Shown: one piece after another, positions 63,180-64,000 of the stretch
How the letters are laid out: every line of letters begins with the position of its first letter
How positions within the stretch are numbered: position 1 is the stretch's first letter
Origin: Onchidella celtica
Lineage: Eukaryota; Mollusca; Gastropoda; Systellommatophora; Onchidiidae
Assembly: GCA_963931925.1 (NCBI GenBank)
Contig: OZ007576.1
Span: forward strand, 18,551,811-18,615,810
Length of the DNA: 64,000 bases
Reading direction: 5' to 3'
Notes under the pieces: generated by a model
What the model was told of the DNA's origin: nothing
The model's database searches: none
Seen by the model: the letters and a program-made list of their open reading frames with translations, nothing else
Program-made: the position numbers and the translations under genes

Positions 63180-63199
63180 ACTGGTGTGGTGTAGCCTCA

Positions 63200-64000
63200 C
63201 TTGTTGGGACCACTGACAAACAGCAAATTGATATATTGATAAATTCTTTTAAGTTTTAAATTCGAGGGGTACATGCCATATTGCTGTATGCGACATTTTG
63301 CCGATTTTGAGGTTTTGTCATGAAAGTTGTTCTCTCACTCCTATTTCATTATATGTAAGATCATTCCAATCGGTTGGAAAATGATTTTATGTACATTCGC
63401 CACATAGTTCGAATGTGACAAAGAAAAAAACAGGGGGACAAAATGTTGTAAGCCTCGAAGCGCCGCGTAAGAAATAGACAATTACAATCTTTATAGAATG
63501 AATTCCAAAAGAATTGGAAAAAAAAAAAAAAATCGAGTACTTTTAGTATTTTATTATAACGTGTCGGTGATGTAAAGTTGTATGCCTTTTGGCTCTTTTT
63601 GCCGACTAAACTTAAGCCATCATTTTCTCGAAAATTGACATAATTATGTACACTGGCCATACAACAATATGACAAATACCAAAGGCATTCAAAGACAGCT
63701 TCAATTCAAACATCTCTAATGCAAAGCTAGAAAAATCAGATTCTCCTATTATAAGAATGAAGGCCATTATTCCTTTTTCCAATTTTCCAAAGAATTCGTT
63801 CTTCATTGACATTACATCCTTTCTTTTTGTCCAACCGCCTCGAATCCCATTCTTCTCCCCCTTTCAAAATTGACATGAGCGTGAGTTTCGGAACCCAAGT
63901 TCTCTCTCTGGTGTCGTAGCCAAAAATCTTATAAGTTAACGTTGCCTTCTGGTCCGTCATCTCTCATTAACAAGAGCTTACACTGGCGTTTATCCAACTC
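63200..64000 (-). other. Upstream region with possible 5' UTR exon boundary
   Basis: On the minus strand a T-rich tract followed by TTTGTCAG ends at 63213, about 33 bp before the ATG. This looks like a splice acceptor, so exon 1 may begin at 63212 and the promoter may be out of the window. The rest is AT-rich with no recognisable gene, and I see no clear TATA or CpG-rich promoter. Confidence 0.35.

Noticed and set aside
58873-62397. Val/Cys/Gly-rich proteins on the plus strand
   Set aside because: They are complements of Thr/Pro/Gln codons of the mucin exon. The minus strand has a signal peptide, EGF domain and splice donor.

Overview
The window is animal nuclear DNA. It is AT-rich and dense in microsatellites, with GT-AG introns, tRNA-derived SINEs, a LINE, MITEs and solo LTRs. 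The repertoire of repeats and the gene type suggest an invertebrate, most likely a gastropod or other mollusc. That assignment is inference; nothing in the sequence fixes the species.

One host gene dominates. It lies on the minus strand and fills nearly the whole window. I could join 24 exons, from an ATG at 63179 down to 234. All phases agree and give 3450 uninterrupted codons, and the gene then runs off the left edge. The encoded protein is a polycystin-1-like receptor/channel. In order it has a signal peptide; a Thr/Pro mucin domain of about 1850 residues in a single 5.7-kb exon; one EGF domain; a GAIN-like region with a degenerate GPS; TM1; a PLAT domain with a Cys-rich insert; the polycystin membrane region, including the extracellular TOP-type domain; S2-S5; and the start of the pore (L-G-D). 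The last segment (S6 and tail) is outside the window. No PKD or REJ repeats are seen. The layout most resembles vertebrate PKD1L3, which also has a Ser/Thr-rich N-terminus.

The rest is intronic repeat sequence. From left to right: a 38-bp minisatellite (about 500-1515); a solo LTR with 5-bp target duplication (2168-3322); a second LTR-like element (10758-12065) carrying a nested SINE; five copies of one tRNA-derived SINE family; a retroposed fragment next to a splice donor (17404-17709); GA/CT arrays (23.0-24.1 kb); four copies of a ~300-bp repeat with telomere-like words; two piggyBac-like MITEs; a LINE with an uninterrupted endonuclease/reverse-transcriptase frame (29.3-32.6 kb, plus strand); several other MITEs; and a 2.6-kb DNA transposon with perfect 33-bp inverted ends, a perfect 9-bp target duplication, a THAP-like fragment and an internal satellite array (44666-47267).

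No other convincing host gene was found on either strand. Most other long open frames are antisense shadows of the mucin exon, GA-array artefacts or repeats.
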